64,000 bases of DNA from Sipunculus nudus (taxonomy: Eukaryota; Annelida; Sipuncula; Golfingiida; Sipunculidae), in the NCBI GenBank assembly GCA_026874595.1, contig CM049315.1, forward strand, positions 61,749,389 to 61,813,388, in the 5' to 3' direction. Every line of letters starts with the position of its first letter. Positions within the stretch are counted from its first letter, which is position 1. The notes below the pieces were generated by a model, which was given only the letters and a program-made list of their open reading frames with translations, had not been told where the DNA came from and did not search any database. Positions 34,079 to 46,452 of this stretch are shown here, piece by piece. The translations under genes and the position numbers were made by a program.

Positions 34079-34150
34079 CCATGTATTGGGAACAAATCTC
34101 ACTCTATTTTAACGGCTTAAAATAGAGTGAGATTTGTTCCCAATACATGG
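34079..34150. repeat. perfect 34-bp hairpin with 4-nt loop
   Basis: Arms 34079-34112 and 34117-34150 are exact reverse complements around CGGC. It directly follows the 24-bp minisatellite block. Confidence 0.97.
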
Positions 34151-35708
34151 ATGAATGAAATAACAACTACTCCTGTAAATCTCCTGGTTTATTCTGTATG
34201 TTTTAGAACACAGACGACTCTGCTGATGAACACAGATTATAAGTTTTGACCCCGTATCTAATCATATTTAATGTGTTTCAAACAGATTACTCATGTCTCG
34301 TGGTTGCTGTATTAACTCCCATATATACAGTCCATTCTATGTGTACTTTTTTCATGTAAACTATTATTTTGAATTGTTTCAACTATTATCTTAGAAGTGT
34401 TGTTTGAGTCAATGAATTTTGTTTTCTAAACTCTGTACACATGCTGGGTGTAATGTACTTTTTGAAAATTCTTTGGATCACTTATATTTCCCGCTTACCT
34501 GAATAGCTGTTATCAAGCTATTATTAATGCAGAAAGAAATATCTTATACAATTGAAAATTGTATAAATTGAAAATTGAAATTCAAACAGAAAGAAACATA
34601 TTGAACTCCACAGAGGAATTAAACCAATGACCCCCAGAGAGGAGTCCTGCCCGATGGTGCGCCCTCGTGGATATTATCCCCTCGGCAACAATAATCAGTC
34701 AATAAGTTATCATCTTTTCGGTTATTTCTACCTGCCTCCCCCTCTAAAAAGCAAATACATAAAAACATATTTCCTTGGAATATCCAGATCTATAAAGAAT
34801 ATATCAGCTTGTATTATCATTCGGATGCATTGTTGGGACACTCTAATCTCATGATCTTTTAAAGTTTTATTTGCCTATACTCTAAAGTAAAGAATACAGG
34901 GCCATTACACAGGAGTGTAACGAGAATTCAAAATATTAAGCACCGAGTCACGATTGCTGGTTTATCTATATCTATAAAATGTTATCTATCCTCAAGTCCA
35001 TTAAAACACGTGACACTTAATTTGTTTATGAACCTGCAGATTGTGTATCAGTTATATGAAAAATTCAGGAAACAAGTTTCGCAGGCATATTTAATACCCT
35101 CAATTATGTAAATTTAATTGCATGTCCATAGACTTATAGCATAAAAAACAATTTAATCGATTCTTTTGATTTCAAATTTAAAAGTTTACTGGAAAAATTT
35201 GACTTCACAGGTCAAATGTAACGGATTAATTTACCGCAATTTTTGCAAAATTCATGTTGATATTTATTAATTTGGATGATCATTTGATATGGTGCATTCT
35301 GATATTTCGTGCAGGTGTTTACGGACAAAAAACATAGATTAATATTTTATTGTTTTAAGTTATCATTATGTTACAAAGACAAAATATTTTACAAAGATTC
35401 TCGAAATTTTTGGATTAAAGCAAGTACGTATAACAGGACTTTTAAATGATTTCATTTTGAAAAATACATACAGTATTGGGGGCAGCGTTTTTAAACGTGG
35501 TTTCTTGTTTCTTGTATCTGAACCGTGAAAGATATAAACTGTACTCTAAGGTACACTTAGAAAACAAAGAAAACTTGAGAAATATATCACCATAGCCAGT
35601 CTGACGCCAGTCTCTTCATCCAATTATGGTGAAACTAATTCATTCTTGTTTGATAATTTCCTGGACCGTGACTGCCAAATTGCGCAACGGTCAATATAAA
35701 TTCCTACA
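34151..35708. other. noncoding, AT-rich
   Basis: No gene, repeat array or RNA gene recognised in 1.5 kb. Confidence 0.5.
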
Positions 35709-38110
35709 AAAGTGAGCTCCCCTCCATACTGGCAGGCGTTATTAATCGCCTCCGTGCTAGCAGGTGTTTTCACTCGCCTCGATACTGGCAGGTGTTATCA
35801 CTCGCCTCGATACTGGCAGGTGTTATCACTCGCCTCGATACTGGCATGTGTTGTCACTGGCCTCCATGCTGGCACGTGTTATCACTCGCCTCCATACTGG
35901 CAGGTGTTATCACTCGCCTCCATGCTGGTATGTGTTATCACTCGCCTCGATACTGGCAGGTGTTACCACTCGCCTCGTTTCTGGCATGTGTTGTCACTGG
36001 CCTCCATGCTGGCACGTGTTATCACTGGCCTCCATGCTGGCAGGTGGTATCCCTTGCCTCCATGCTGGCAGGTAGTATCCCTTGCCTCCATGCTGGCCCG
36101 TGTTATCACTGGCCTCCATGCTGGCAGGAAGTATCCCTTGCCTCCATGCTGGCAGGTAGTATCCCTTGCCTCCATGCTGGCAGGTGTTATCACTCGCCAT
36201 ATGCTGGCAGGTAGTATCCCTTGCCTCCATGCTGGCACGTGTTATCACTCGCCTCCATGCTGGCACGTGTTATCACTGGCCTCCATGCTGACAGGTAGTA
36301 TCCCTTGCCTCCATGCTGGCCCGTGTTATCACTGGCCTCCATGCTGGCAGGTAGTATCCCTTGCCTCCATGCTGGCCCGTGTTATCACTGGCCTCCATGC
36401 TGGCAGGTAGTATCCCTTGCTTCCATGCTGGCAGGTAGTATCCCTTGCCTCCATGCTGGCACGTGTTATCACTGGCCTCCATGCTGGCAGTAGTATCCCT
36501 TGCCTCCATGCTGGCAGGTGTTATAACTCGCCATATGCTGGCAGGTAGTATCCCTTGCCTCCATGCTGGCACGTGTTATCACTCGCCTCCATGCTGGCAC
36601 GTGTTATCACTGGCCTCCATGCTGACAGGTAGTATCCCTTGCCTCCATGCTGGCCCGTGTTATCACTGGCCTCCATGCTGGCAGGTAGTATCCCTTGCCT
36701 CCATGCTGGCCCGTGTTATCACTGGCCTCCATGCTGGCAGGTAGTATCCCTTGCTTCCATGCTGGCAGGTAGTATCCCTTGCCTCCATGCTGGCACGTGT
36801 TATCACTGGCCTCCATGCTGGCAGTAGTATCCCTTGCCTCCATGCTGGCAGGTGTTATAACTCGCCATATGATGTCACATGTTATCACTTGCTTCCATGC
36901 TGACACGTGTTATCACTCGCCTCCATGCTGGCCCGTGTTATCACTCGCCTCCATGCTGGCAGGTAGTATCCCTTGCCTCCATGCTGGCAGGTGTTATCGC
37001 TGGCCTCCATGCTGGCAGGTAGTATCCCTTGCCTCCATGCTGGCAGGTAGTATCCCTTGCCTCCATGCTGGCAGGTGTTATAACTCACCATATGATGTCA
37101 CATGTTATCACTTGCTTCCATGCTGACACGTGTTATCACTCGCCTCCATGCTGGCCCGTGTTATCACTCGCCTCCATGCTGGCAGGAAGTATCCCTTGCC
37201 TCCATGCTGGCAGGTGTTATCACTCGCCATATGCTGGCAGGTAGTATCCCTTGCCTCCATGCTGGCACTTGTTATCACTGGCCTCCATGCTGACAGGTAG
37301 TATCCCTTGCCTCCATGCTGGCAGGTGTTATCACTCGCCTCCATGCTGGCCCGTGTTATCACTCGCCTCCATGCTGACACGTGTTATCACTGGCCTCCAT
37401 GCTGGAAGGTAGTATCCCTTGCCTCCATGCTGGACGTGTTATCACTCGCCTCCATGCTGGCCCGTGTTATCACTCGCCTCCATGCTGGCAGGTAGTATCC
37501 CTTGCCTACATGCTGGCAGGTGTTATCACTCGCCATATGCTGGCACATGTTATCACTGGCCTGCATGCTGGCACGTGTAATCACTCGCCTCCATGCTGGC
37601 AGGTAGTATCCCTTGCCTCCATGCTGGCAGGTGTTATAACTCGCCATATGATGTCACATGTTATCACTTGCCTTCATGATGGCACGTGTTATCAGTCGCC
37701 TCCATGCTGGCCCGTGTTATCACTGGCCTCCATGCTGGCAGGTAGTATCCCTTGCCTCCATGCTGGCAGGTGTTATCACTCGCCATATGCTGGCAGGTAG
37801 TATCCCTTGCCTCCATGCTGGCACGTGTTATCACTCGCCTCCATGCTGGCCCGTGTTATTACTCGCCTCCATGCTGGCAGGTAGTATCCCTTGCCTCCAT
37901 GCTGGCCCGTGTTATCACTCGCCTCCATGCTGGCAGGTAGTATCCCTTGCCTCCATGCTGGCACGTGTTATCACTCGCCATATGCTGGCACCTGTTATCA
38001 CTTGCCACTATGCTGGAATGTATTATCGATCGCCTCCATGCTGGTAGGTGTTATCACTCGCCTCCATGCTGGCACGTGCAATCACCCGCCTCCATGCTGG
38101 CACCTGATCT
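35709..38110. repeat. 28-bp minisatellite, about 85 copies, with higher-order structure
   Basis: The unit core is 'cctccatgctggcaggtgtt' plus 'atcactcg'. Main variants are 'aggtgttatcactcg', 'cccgtgttatcactgg' and 'aggtagtatcccttg'. The left end carries 'cctcgatactgg' forms and both ends are more divergent. A 334-bp higher-order unit is repeated twice at 36196-36863 (for example, 'gctgacagg' at 36289 and 36623). Partial blocks recur at 36864 and 37087. As 28 is not a multiple of three, all three frames cycle through the same peptide, giving long open frames on both strands. Confidence 0.97.
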
Positions 38111-38177
38111 CACCACACGTTTCTTCAGTTGAAAAGAAAATCTGTTTAAATGTTTGATACCAGATTGTGTTGTATTT

Positions 38178-38560
38178 AAAGGTACATAATCATTTGTAAT
38201 AATATGCGTATTTTGTCACGCTATTTGTTCATTGTGAATTAATACTAAAGTTTCTCAGCAAACAACACCGGCACACGGACATACGTGTGTATGTTAACCT
38301 GAACAAAACTGTGTGACAAAAGGTTAAATCCTGAGCATGCCTGACAACTCTCAAACAAGGAGAAGAAACATGAAAGAAGTACCACAGCAGAAACACAAGC
38401 TGAAGCTTGAAAATCCTTATTCGTGAGTTGCACGGCACGGCCACCAGGTCGGGTGCACAATGTTTATGTTAGCGCCACTGATCGCGCCCGGTGCCAGCTT
38501 ATTTGCGTTCATGTACAGGAACAAAATTTTTAGAACGAAATATTGGCAGATACTTAAGCA
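38178..38560 (+). repeat. dispersed repeat, copy 1
   Basis: Shares ordered phrases with 45300-45750: 'aaaggtacataat' / 'aaaggaacataat', 'aaagtttctc', 'gcacac', 'tgtttatgtt', 'gcgcccgg', 'tacagga'. No coding sense recognised. Confidence 0.7.
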
Positions 38561-40164
38561 GATAACCCTATATTGCACGTATATTCAACATTACTGGTAT
38601 GTGAATATGTTCCTATGAAATATTTCTTCATAGCATGTAAAATGTAATTTCATATTTCAAAATTCATTGAATTTCAACACTTAAAGATGTAATGTTTGTA
38701 CATTAATCTCTTAAAATATAGTACCGTTCACCTTCTTTATTAAGTAACTAAGCTACTTGTCTCCGATCCCGATTTTCCTAATATACCAATTTTTAATGGC
38801 ATGTTACTTGACATGCGGGCTCTCTTTCACTTGATTAAACAGTTTATTTAACAGCTAGTTAACATACAGGACAAAATCGTCTTAGGTAATATTTGCTTTA
38901 TTTCTGGCCTATAGAAGAATGATATTATATTGATGTACCAGACGTAAGATAGTATAAAAGAGAGGACTGAATCAAGCACACCAAAGGCACATCATGCAAA
39001 TTTGAATGAGGCTATCACCTATAGAGGGCTGTGACCGTACAGCAGTGAGACTCCGTACATTTACAAAAATGACAGTGGCTGTCACAGGATGGATGCGAAC
39101 CGTATGTGGCCCTGTAATTTTGTTTCGCTACAACGCAGAAAGTAATCAATTTGCATAAGGCTGCTACAAATTATACTCTAAAAAATTAATTAAAATATCA
39201 CTTATACCCCCACAGTTTGAATATGTTTGGTTTTACGGAAAATGTTTGTGCTTTACATTAGCAAGTAAGTTGCCAGCTAGATTGAATTGTTGGACACAGT
39301 ATCATTAGAGACGGGTCTGCACTGGGATAACGACCAATTTATGTTTATAAATGTCCATAGAGTACATCCCTTCTCTCTGAAAACCTGCTGATAATACGGA
39401 GCGTCGATATGTCTGTCTGCAATCAGCAATCTCTCTGGAAGCTGGCGATACCTCCAGAAATAATCCCCCCATACATTCAATACTGACACCATCAACTCTA
39501 AGAATAAACCTTGGCAGCACAGGAACTGTAGCTCAAGTTCATTTCTGCAACCAGTCTGCTTCAGATCAATAACACAGGGATGCTTAGCCGATGTCGCCTA
39601 TTTATAGACTACACCTGACGCAAACAACAGACTGGCCTACCAGATTCTCCTACCCGACACTACTGCCGCCACGCAGCACGCGGAATGTCTGCCTGTCAAT
39701 CTAAGCTTAACCATGAGAGGAAGAAGGATGCAATTGTCAAAACAGCAACAAAACATCTGAACCTAACAGATGGAACCATGTTGACGTTGTCAAAGTAACA
39801 ACGCGACATCTTAAGCTATGCCAGGGGCGAATCCAACGTTTAGTGGAGAGGGCATCGGCTTGACAAAACATTGTTCACACACATATAGATACAAATATGA
39901 TTATAAATTTACACATGTATGTTATAGTGAATGTGTTAAATTAGTATGTATAAAACCTTCTAAAATACGTGTAATTCCTAACATACAAGGACTCCTGTAT
40001 TTACTGAAAATCTAGGAAAAATATGTATTTTCTAAACTTAATGTTCAGGAATATAATGTATTTACTTATAAAAAACGCATGAACGACAATCTGATCTTTT
40101 TGTATATTTTTCTATGTACAACGTACCACAAGTAGGTAGTACAGTGAAGTAAACACAGGGTATC
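38561..40164. other. noncoding
   Basis: No gene recognised. Two overlapping minus-strand frames at 39277-39520 look mildly protein-like but could not be assigned, and neither is clearly favoured. Confidence 0.45.
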
Positions 40165-40254
40165 AGTGGTTTTGAAATGTTGAAATAATTTAGTGATTGT
40201 GATCGCAAAAAGAAAGTTTTGAGAAAACTTTCTTCTTTCTTACAAGAGGGGGAG
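40165..40254 (+). mobile_element. 3' end of the internal region of a Gmr1-like element
   Basis: Matches the reverse complement of 8335-8430: 'tagtgattgtgatcgc', the 10-bp hairpin (40211-40233), then the polypurine tract 'aagagggggag'. The rest of the element is missing on the left. Confidence 0.85.
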
Positions 40255-41063
40255 CGTTACAGGTGCCCCTTTTTTATTGTGTGCACAAGTCTTACAGATG
40301 TTTATTTTTATGTGTGACACGGGCGTAGCTCGTGTTGTAGCGGCCTCGCCTGGCCGGGTGTTGCACTCTCAGTTTATTCCGTACTGGTTGAACTCTCGCA
40401 GAGTGTAACAGCTCGCTGCCGTGCCTGACTCGAATGTTCGCGTCTGTGCATGTTTATTGTTCTTTTCGATTGTTCGTGAAGGGAATTTTCTAGAGTTTTC
40501 GGATAAAAGGTTATAAATAGGGGCTGTGTTTTAGAGCCGAGAGAGAGGGGAGAGAATATTCCAGCGGACACAGACGTGTGCAAGTCAGTTTGTGGGACCT
40601 ATTCCGATAAGTGCGGCAATTAAAGATTATCTCCAGATTTTCTTCTGGATTTGTGACGAATCTTATTTGGTCTTTAGTTTACTTTCGGGATTGTTACAAG
40701 AGCTTTACATTGGATCGTATTATCCGAGAGAATTTGTGTGAACCGTTCGTCCGGCTTATACATTTTAAAGGACTTATCGCTGTGACAGTGGTGATTACCA
40801 GGTACTGTGCACTTTGTTTTTTACTGTGTGATTGTATTGATTTGTTGTTATACTGCTGTTATACTGTGTATTTGTATTGAATTGGTGTATTGTAGTGTTA
40901 GGATTGTTTTAAGAAAAAAATTATGGTTATTTGTTAACAAAAACCACTGACTTCATTCCCCTAGACATTTCACGCGGCCTAGTGTTATAGAATCAAATTT
41001 TTTCCATTGCAAAATTTATGTTCATCACGCATACGTGATCTGTTGATATTAGGTTCCGTTACA
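40255..41063 (+). repeat. 3' LTR of the Gmr1-like family, plus strand
   Basis: It follows a polypurine tract, begins gttacagg and ends ggttccgttacaa, corresponding to the ends of the other LTRs. It is more diverged from the 7.46 and 21.3 kb copies than they are from each other. It contains a TATA-like tataaatag. Confidence 0.9.
40512..40520 (+). promoter_or_regulatory. TATA-like element in the LTR
   Basis: tataaatag lies just before 'gggctgtgttttagagcc', at the same site as in the solo LTR. Function is inferred from position. Confidence 0.45.
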
Positions 41064-41556
41064 ACGTTACAATAAGACAATCGTCCTGGCCGCTTGTGAA
41101 GTTTCAGTAAAACAATCGTCCTGGCCGCTTGTAAAGGTTACAGTAATACAAAAATCCTGGTCGCTTGTAAATGTCCTGGCCGCTTGGAAACGTTACAAAA
41201 AGACAATCGTCCTGGCCGCTTGTAAACGTTAAAATAAGACAATCGTCCTGGCCGCTTGTAAACGTTTCAGTAAAACAACCATCCTGGCCGCTTGTAAACG
41301 TTTCAGTAAAACAATCGTCCTGGTCGGTTGTAAACGTTACAATAAGACAATCGTCCTGGCCGCTTGTAAAAGTTTCAGTAAAACAATCGTCCTGGCCCCT
41401 TGTAAACGTTACAGTAAGACAATCGTCCTGGCCACTTGTAAACGTTTAAGTAAAACAATCGTCCTGCCCCTTGTAGACGTGACAATAAGACTATCGTCCT
41501 GGCCGCTTGTAAAGGTTACAATAAGACAATCGTCCTGGCCGCTTGTAAATGTTCGT
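41064..41556 (+). repeat. 36-bp minisatellite, about 13 copies, abutting the LTR end
   Basis: The core is 'acaatcgtcctggccgcttg' plus a tail of 'taaacgttacaataag' or 'taaacgtttcagtaaa'. The period is a multiple of three, so a true-ATG frame (41171-41449) encodes a 12-residue repeat (SSWPLVNVTIRQ type). Coding is unproven. Confidence 0.95.
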
Positions 41557-41605
41557 AATGGTTACAACAATGTCTTAAAACAAACCAAGAGCTTTTGCGA
41601 ATATA

Positions 41606-41623
41606 GGGGGGGGGGGGGGGGGG
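41606..41623. repeat. poly-G tract
   Basis: An uninterrupted run of about 18 G between the two minisatellites. Confidence 0.95.
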
Positions 41624-41727
41624 AGAGTTGTTTATGTTTTTGTAGAATATATTTTGTTCCTCACTTTTGTTAAGTGTCCCATTCGAGAATTAAAGATCAT
41701 AGTCTGGCAGAAGGCGTACAACCTAAA

Positions 41728-41965
41728 GGGCGCAGGACCTTGTTTTGTCCGACCTAGAGAGCGGAGGACCTTGTTTTGTCCATCCTTTAGAGGGCACAGG
41801 ACCTCGTTTTGTCCAGCCTACAGGGCGCAGGACCTTGTTTTGTCCAGCCTAGAGGGCGCAGGACCTTGTTTTGTCCAACCTAGAGGGCGCAGGACCTTGT
41901 TTGTCCAGCCTAGGGTGCGCAGGACCTTGTTCTTCTCCAGCCTGGAGGGCGCAGGACCTTATTTT
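41728..41965 (+). repeat. 29-31 bp minisatellite, about 8 copies
   Basis: The core is 'gggcgcaggaccttgttttg' plus 'tccagcctaga'. The frame is open by repeat structure only. Confidence 0.93.
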
Positions 41966-44120
41966 TTTTCTTTTTATTTTTATTTTCTTTTGTTATCGTG
42001 ACAATTCTTCTCAATTATGTCAGTTGGAATACTTGTTTTGATAGATGCGTGTATGAAATCGCAAAAAATTTACTACTGTTATTTTTGCCCCTAAAAAATA
42101 AACAAGAACGTTTGAGTGGCTGCAGAAGCCATATTTAATAGTATACAAATACGAATGATTTTTACTTAATTTAAATATTAATAATCCATATTCACAAGGA
42201 GATTATTTTTCTTATATATATTTTCATTTCAAAATACGCTTCTGTTGTAAAAATATATGCATATAAAATGTCATGGTTTACAAGAATGCCAACCATGTGC
42301 ATGTGAATCCAGGCACAACCAGGAATGGATGTGTGAATATTGTTTGATGTATTATCTAATGAATATTTTAAACTCTGCTATTTATGGTTTTGGATATATT
42401 TAACGACTGTTCCAATGTCAGACAACATTTGTAAGTGATGAGTCAAAAATGACGAATATTTGTTACTCATGCAGATTATTAGCCCATTGTCTGAAGCGCG
42501 AAAATAAAAGGAGGGGTCAATTGTTGAAGTTTCACACATACATAAATAATATTCTCCATGGATTTCTGGCGGTCATTTTCCCCCGTTCCTACAAATATGC
42601 CAAAAGTTAATCATCTGGCACCCATCGGTTTCGGAATCAGGGGTTAAAATGGTAAAGAAAAACAACAAAATTATATCTATAATAAAATTAAGTCCCACCT
42701 ATACATCATTATTATAACTGTATTGCAGTAGTGTCGTTATAATAGTAGGGTTAAAAAAGGACGAACCCTTTTCAACCACTTTCACAAATATTTTTAACAA
42801 TAGTCACCGCTGTTACAACACGCCTGGTAGTTCAGCACGCTGGAACGGATTCATCTTATAAAATATACATATCGTGCCAAACATTTAAATTGAGAAAAAA
42901 AATGCTGCACAGAACAGTCAAATTATTTTAAATGAAGATCATATGTGTAGATTTTTGTAACGTGTTTGGAATATCTAGAGTTTACAATAAACCTGACCAC
43001 CGTAATAGTACGATCAGTCACTGTGTGTGTGCAGCTGGCTCGGAGGCATGCCCTCGCCATTTACTGTGTGTGTCCACCTGACTGGGAGGCATGCTGTCCC
43101 CAGGATACCCGCCACATATAATTAATAACGTCGTTCTGGTTTAGCTTTGAGAGCCATGTGATCTCTCTTTACCCACTGTCAGTGCTAGGGTTTATTTGTA
43201 ATTAACAATCTTCATACACCATGGTTTATGGCTGCCTGGGGAGCTATACTGCCACATATCCGAGTGAAGGGCAATTTCTTTACATCGGGAGTAGATTGGC
43301 GGGTCTGCCGCTGTCGTCTCTTGAGGGTTGTACCAGAATAACAAATGGTATAATGTCGTTAGCTAATGATCACTTTTCTATCCGACTCTGAAATATACGG
43401 CGAAAGTCCCAGCTGTGGTTCCGAAATAACAGTCCTCAGCCGCAGCCAGCGTCATCGGCCTCGTTGGTTTTGCTGCGAAATGTGGGCTTGCTTTGGGGTA
43501 ACCCCTCAAGAAATTCTCCTTGTTAGCCAAGGATTCAATGATAGTTGGTGGAGTAAATCTAAGGCTGCTCCCCGAACAAGAGGACTATCACTGGGCCCTT
43601 GGCTGAACAGTTTCTTGTATCAAAATAATAAATATATCAGTATATCAGTCTGCCATGGTTTGTTGTATATAGTGTAGGGGCATATGTAGCGAATTCGTCC
43701 TGAGTAAATTTTGTTTGTAAAAATGTGACACCCCATGCATTTTTGTTCTTCACCTTTCTATGAAGCAATTAAAACATGGTGCCAATTTTTTTATTCAGTT
43801 TTGACATGTCTTTCAGCTTGTATTTAAAATGCTATTTAAAACGTTAAATTATAAACTTTGACCGAAACATAAACAAAGTAAGCAGGGCAAGAGGATAAGA
43901 AAGGTTCTTTTTGGAAGGTAGTTACATAGTGAACAAACAAACTTAGTTCTCTAAACAGTTTGGCATTGTCTAAAATTAATTTTTTTGTTTATATTAAATG
44001 TACCTATTTACATACCAAGTATATTTAATTAACTCATATAGTGTTACATGCTTTATACACATAGCTTGGTTTTTTCTCCTTAAAATATGATGGTATCTGC
44101 TAATATTTCAATGTAAACCG
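41966..44120. other. noncoding
   Basis: No gene recognised. A two-copy 'ggaggcatgc' motif in similar context lies at 43020-43100. Confidence 0.5.
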
Positions 44121-44737
44121 TTTGAGTAATCCTGTACACAAGCGATGTAAGGTTTGCGAGATCAGTGTTACAGATGTAAACATAGCGCGCACGCCACCTG
44201 GCGGCCATACCGCGCTACTTTACAAATCAAGATTTTTCCAAGCATTGTGTTTTGCTAACACAAACAGTGTTTCTTTTTTATCTTCCATATCATATCATGG
44301 GAGTTGTGCACGCGCAAGATCAGACCTCTAGTTATGGCCTGTAGTCTTGTTATGGTTAACAGACACACGTGGACTGTGTTTACTCAAATACAGAACCATA
44401 ACGATGAATGAAACAGGTGAATTGGAGATTGTAAGTCCATATACAGGGATGGCTTTGCCAAAAAAATCGTATTCAGCCAAACTAATGAACTAATGTCATG
44501 AGATAATGCATATACTGTTACAAATGTTTATGTATCTTACAGTTTTCTTCAGGGGATAGGTGTTAATTTTTTTTCTATAAGCAATGGTAATCTCTAGTCA
44601 TTTAAGCTATCCGATATGGTAGCTCCCACCCGTAAAGTTTTCTAGATACGTATTTTTCTATACATTGAGGAAAAAATGAATGTCACACACACACACACGC
44701 ATATATATAATATATATATATATATGTGTGTGTGTGG

Positions 44738-44815
44738 AGAGAGTAGCAGTGACGCCTGTTAGATAGTAACATGTTTATTAATATTAGTCTATCTAAAAGG
44801 CGTCACTCTTTCTCC
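44738..44815. repeat. 18-bp hairpin next to TA/TG microsatellite
   Basis: Arms 44749-44766 and 44789-44806 (gtgacgcctgttagatag type) pair with one mismatch; pairing resumes outside after a small indel. The preceding 44680-44737 is a CA/TA/TG microsatellite. Confidence 0.85.
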
Positions 44816-44860
44816 AAACCTACACTACGACTACAGACTTACACGGCTATACCACTAATC

Positions 44861-44861
<1 letters not shown>

Positions 44862-44906
<45 letters not shown>
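44862..44906. repeat. (TA)n microsatellite
   Basis: A pure TA run of about 45 bp. Confidence 0.95.
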
Positions 44907-44908
<2 letters not shown>

Positions 44909-45299
44909 GGCATACAATGCTTTAGTTTTTGTCTGGAGTTATTTGGTATAACAATGATAAAAAAAACATGGGCTCCAATCGAAGATGTACATTCCGCTGC
45001 TGCATCTGACATACCCTGCATTTAATGACATAACCAATTAGATTTTATAAAATATAAGAATATTTCTATTCTTCATTCTTCATTTCATAGTTTGCATTAT
45101 ATATAGATAGTACAAACTGGGTGCTACTCATTGTCTACAGATTACTATTTTCATAAAAAAGAATGTTGTACCAGTGATCTGGTTCGGACTGATTGAACAA
45201 CCTATGTTGCCATTGTGCCATCACAAGTCATTTAAGGATAATGAAAAAAGCGTCAAGAATTCAATAATAACAAGCATTTAACTTTACCATTTTTATATT

Positions 45300-45750
45300 T
45301 AAAGGAACATAATAAGTAGCAATATTATGCCTATTCTTTCTCAATATCAGTTCAGTTTTGCTTTATACAAAAGTTTCCCTGCAAAAAAATCCCAGCACAC
45401 AGTCTTAGTACCTCGCATACGGCTGTTTAACACCTTGTTATGGCTCTGCGTGTTGGTAAACACAGTCCACGTGTGTCTGTTAACCATAACAAGGCCGTGT
45501 GACCGGAGGTCCGAATATGAGCCGCAACATACGGTGTTTCAGGCAGCGGGAAAATGTTTTACATTTTTGGGCCAAGTCAGTCGGGCATCCGTGCATGATT
45601 GACACGTGTTGTGGCTCCGCGATGCACACAGGCACACGTGCTGTGTTTATGTTGACACCTGTGATTGCGCCCGGCCAACTGTTTCTAACACTCGTTTACA
45701 GGAGTAAGCAAACGGTTTCAAGGCAATATTTTGACAACTGCAGATTTAAA
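45300..45750 (+). repeat. dispersed repeat, copy 2
   Basis: Same family as 38178-38560; longer here, with an insertion containing 'cacgtgtgtctgttaacc'. Confidence 0.7.
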
Positions 45751-46391
45751 TGAAAGAGAAGAAGCTATTTTTCATGTTAATTCAAGATGCTTTATAGGAG
45801 AATGGGTCCCTTTAAACTTTGCCATTGGTTTTACCATAATTTCTGTTAAGATTTGTCCGGGTTTTTTTTTTGTTTTTGCACTGGTAAAATCTGAATGCCT
45901 CGGTTTCATATTCCCATAAATGTATAAAAAAAATTCGCACACCAAACAAAATTGTTTTAAAAATAAACCTTCCGGGGGGGGGGGGGTTATAAAGATGGGA
46001 TAAAAGAACATCTGTAAACACGTACGATAACATTTTGACTAAGAATGACACTTTTTTTATGATTTGATATTTAATTCCAAGTTTGATTCCTTCAACAGGA
46101 CTTTGCTAAAACTTCTAAGGTCCCTATGTTTTGATTTTCAAAACACTCTCCCTAATGAATTCTTCAGTAAAACATGCATTTTATTCAATGTTAAAAATCT
46201 GTCCTTTACATCTCTCATTCTAATGTAAATGTCTGTAAATATTTGTCTGCTGTAAACTACCTGATAGGCACAGCTTACAAAAGATTATCAATGAACAATG
46301 AAATAACTGATGAAAAAAGCTATTCCACAGAAGATATAATTGCTTCCATACGAATACTATTGCCCGCACAAAGCTTAGGTTATATGATCAA

Positions 46392-46452
<61 letters not shown>

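Larger units (their letters stand above)
44345..45497. repeat. 38-bp exact inverted repeat, 1.1 kb apart
   Basis: 44345-44384 and 45457-45497 are reverse complements around 'cacagtccacgtgtgtctgt'. The right arm lies inside the dispersed repeat at 45300-45750, so a second, inverted partial copy of that family probably lies near 44.1-44.4 kb. Confidence 0.85.

Noticed and set aside
34079-34150. microRNA precursor
   Set aside because: The 34-bp stem is perfect and the flanks do not pair; a fold-back or template-switch origin is simpler. Kept as a finding, not called as ncRNA.
35709-38110. Long open frames (up to 232 residues) in the 28-bp array
   Set aside because: They are produced by the stop-free repeat in several frames on both strands, and many lack ATG starts.
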